A stretch of 35,702 bases of DNA from Bradyrhizobium sp. Leo170. GTDB lineage: Bacteria; Pseudomonadota; Alphaproteobacteria; Rhizobiales; Xanthobacteraceae. The position numbers and the translations under genes are program-made. Under the pieces are notes generated by a model, which was not told the DNA's origin, searched no databases, and saw nothing but the letters and a program-made list of their open reading frames with translations. Shown piece after piece: positions 35,555 through 35,702 of the stretch. Location of the stretch: NCBI RefSeq assembly GCF_004296405.1, contig NZ_PSRR01000051.1, positions 1 through 35,702 on the forward strand. Direction: 5' to 3'. Every line of letters starts with the position of its first letter. Within the stretch, counting starts at the first letter, position 1.

Positions 35555-35702
35555 TTTGCGTCGTCCAGCCCCCACACGAAAAATATTCCGCTTCCGTCGT
35601 CGGGCAAATCAGTGATTTAACTCCGCGCGTCTCACGCGAATGAGGGGCGGCTCGCGATCGTCACGAACGTTGCGGTGAGATGCGGTGGACGCGGGTGTTA
35701 CG
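35555..35702. repeat. Start of a dispersed Bradyrhizobium-type repetitive segment
   Basis: The last 150 bases have no coding signs and contain segments (ATGAGGGGCGGCTCGCGATC, then GTCACGAACGTTGCGGTG, then GATGCGGTGGACGCGGG) that I recall as a long non-coding family repeated in Bradyrhizobium genomes and often miscalled as ORFs. The element runs off the window end. Confidence 0.4.

Overview
The window looks like chromosomal DNA of a Bradyrhizobium/Rhodopseudomonas-type alphaproteobacterium. Pointers are high GC in most genes, a SUF iron-sulfur operon with an Irr-type iron-control element, a FixK/FNR-type box, a CtrA half-site, and intergenic inverted repeats of the kind scattered through Bradyrhizobium genomes. 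This is a judgement from gene content and sequence style; no database search was possible. I see no rRNA, tRNA, CRISPR array, transposase or phage gene.

Layout. (1) 1-6.9 kb, minus strand: iscS-like cysteine desulfurase, sufB, sufC, sufD, sufS, a DUF59 (SufT-like) protein and a VOC-fold protein, mostly tightly coupled. (2) 7.3-12.6 kb, housekeeping genes: alpha/beta hydrolase, a glutathione S-transferase with an unusual three-site operator, anmK (peptidoglycan recycling), tyrS and an MFS transporter. (3) 12.7-19.2 kb, plus strand: a chemoreceptor with a periplasmic Cache-like sensor, a beta-lactamase-fold serine hydrolase followed by a type I Baeyer-Villiger monooxygenase (a likely ketone-to-ester-to-acid pair), and a SAM methyltransferase. 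(4) 19.2-29.1 kb, accessory or stress island: a divergent HflX GTPase, a 44-residue small protein, a CYTH-CHAD protein, and a minus-strand operon of phosphoketolase, beta-phosphoglucomutase-like HAD and GH65 disaccharide phosphorylase. A perfect TTGAT-N4-ATCAA box lies upstream of that operon. (5) 29.2-35.4 kb, envelope and stress genes: a 1245-residue AsmA/DUF3971-type protein, a one-Cys peroxiredoxin with a histone H1-like tail, and a membrane-anchored M23 endopeptidase. The right edge holds two repetitive elements.

How the genes fit together. The SUF genes build and deliver iron-sulfur clusters, apparently under iron control. The most coherent candidate system is the FixK-box operon. A disaccharide would be split with inorganic phosphate (GH65), beta-glucose-1-phosphate isomerised to glucose-6-phosphate (HAD), and sugar phosphates cleaved with phosphate to acetyl-phosphate (phosphoketolase). 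This would conserve energy under low oxygen without ATP-dependent priming at the disaccharide step. The neighbouring CYTH-CHAD (polyphosphate-associated) and HflX (ribosome rescue or hibernation) genes suggest a low-oxygen or starvation survival island; that link is inference. Start codons below were chosen from ribosome-binding sites and family lengths and often differ from the longest open frame.
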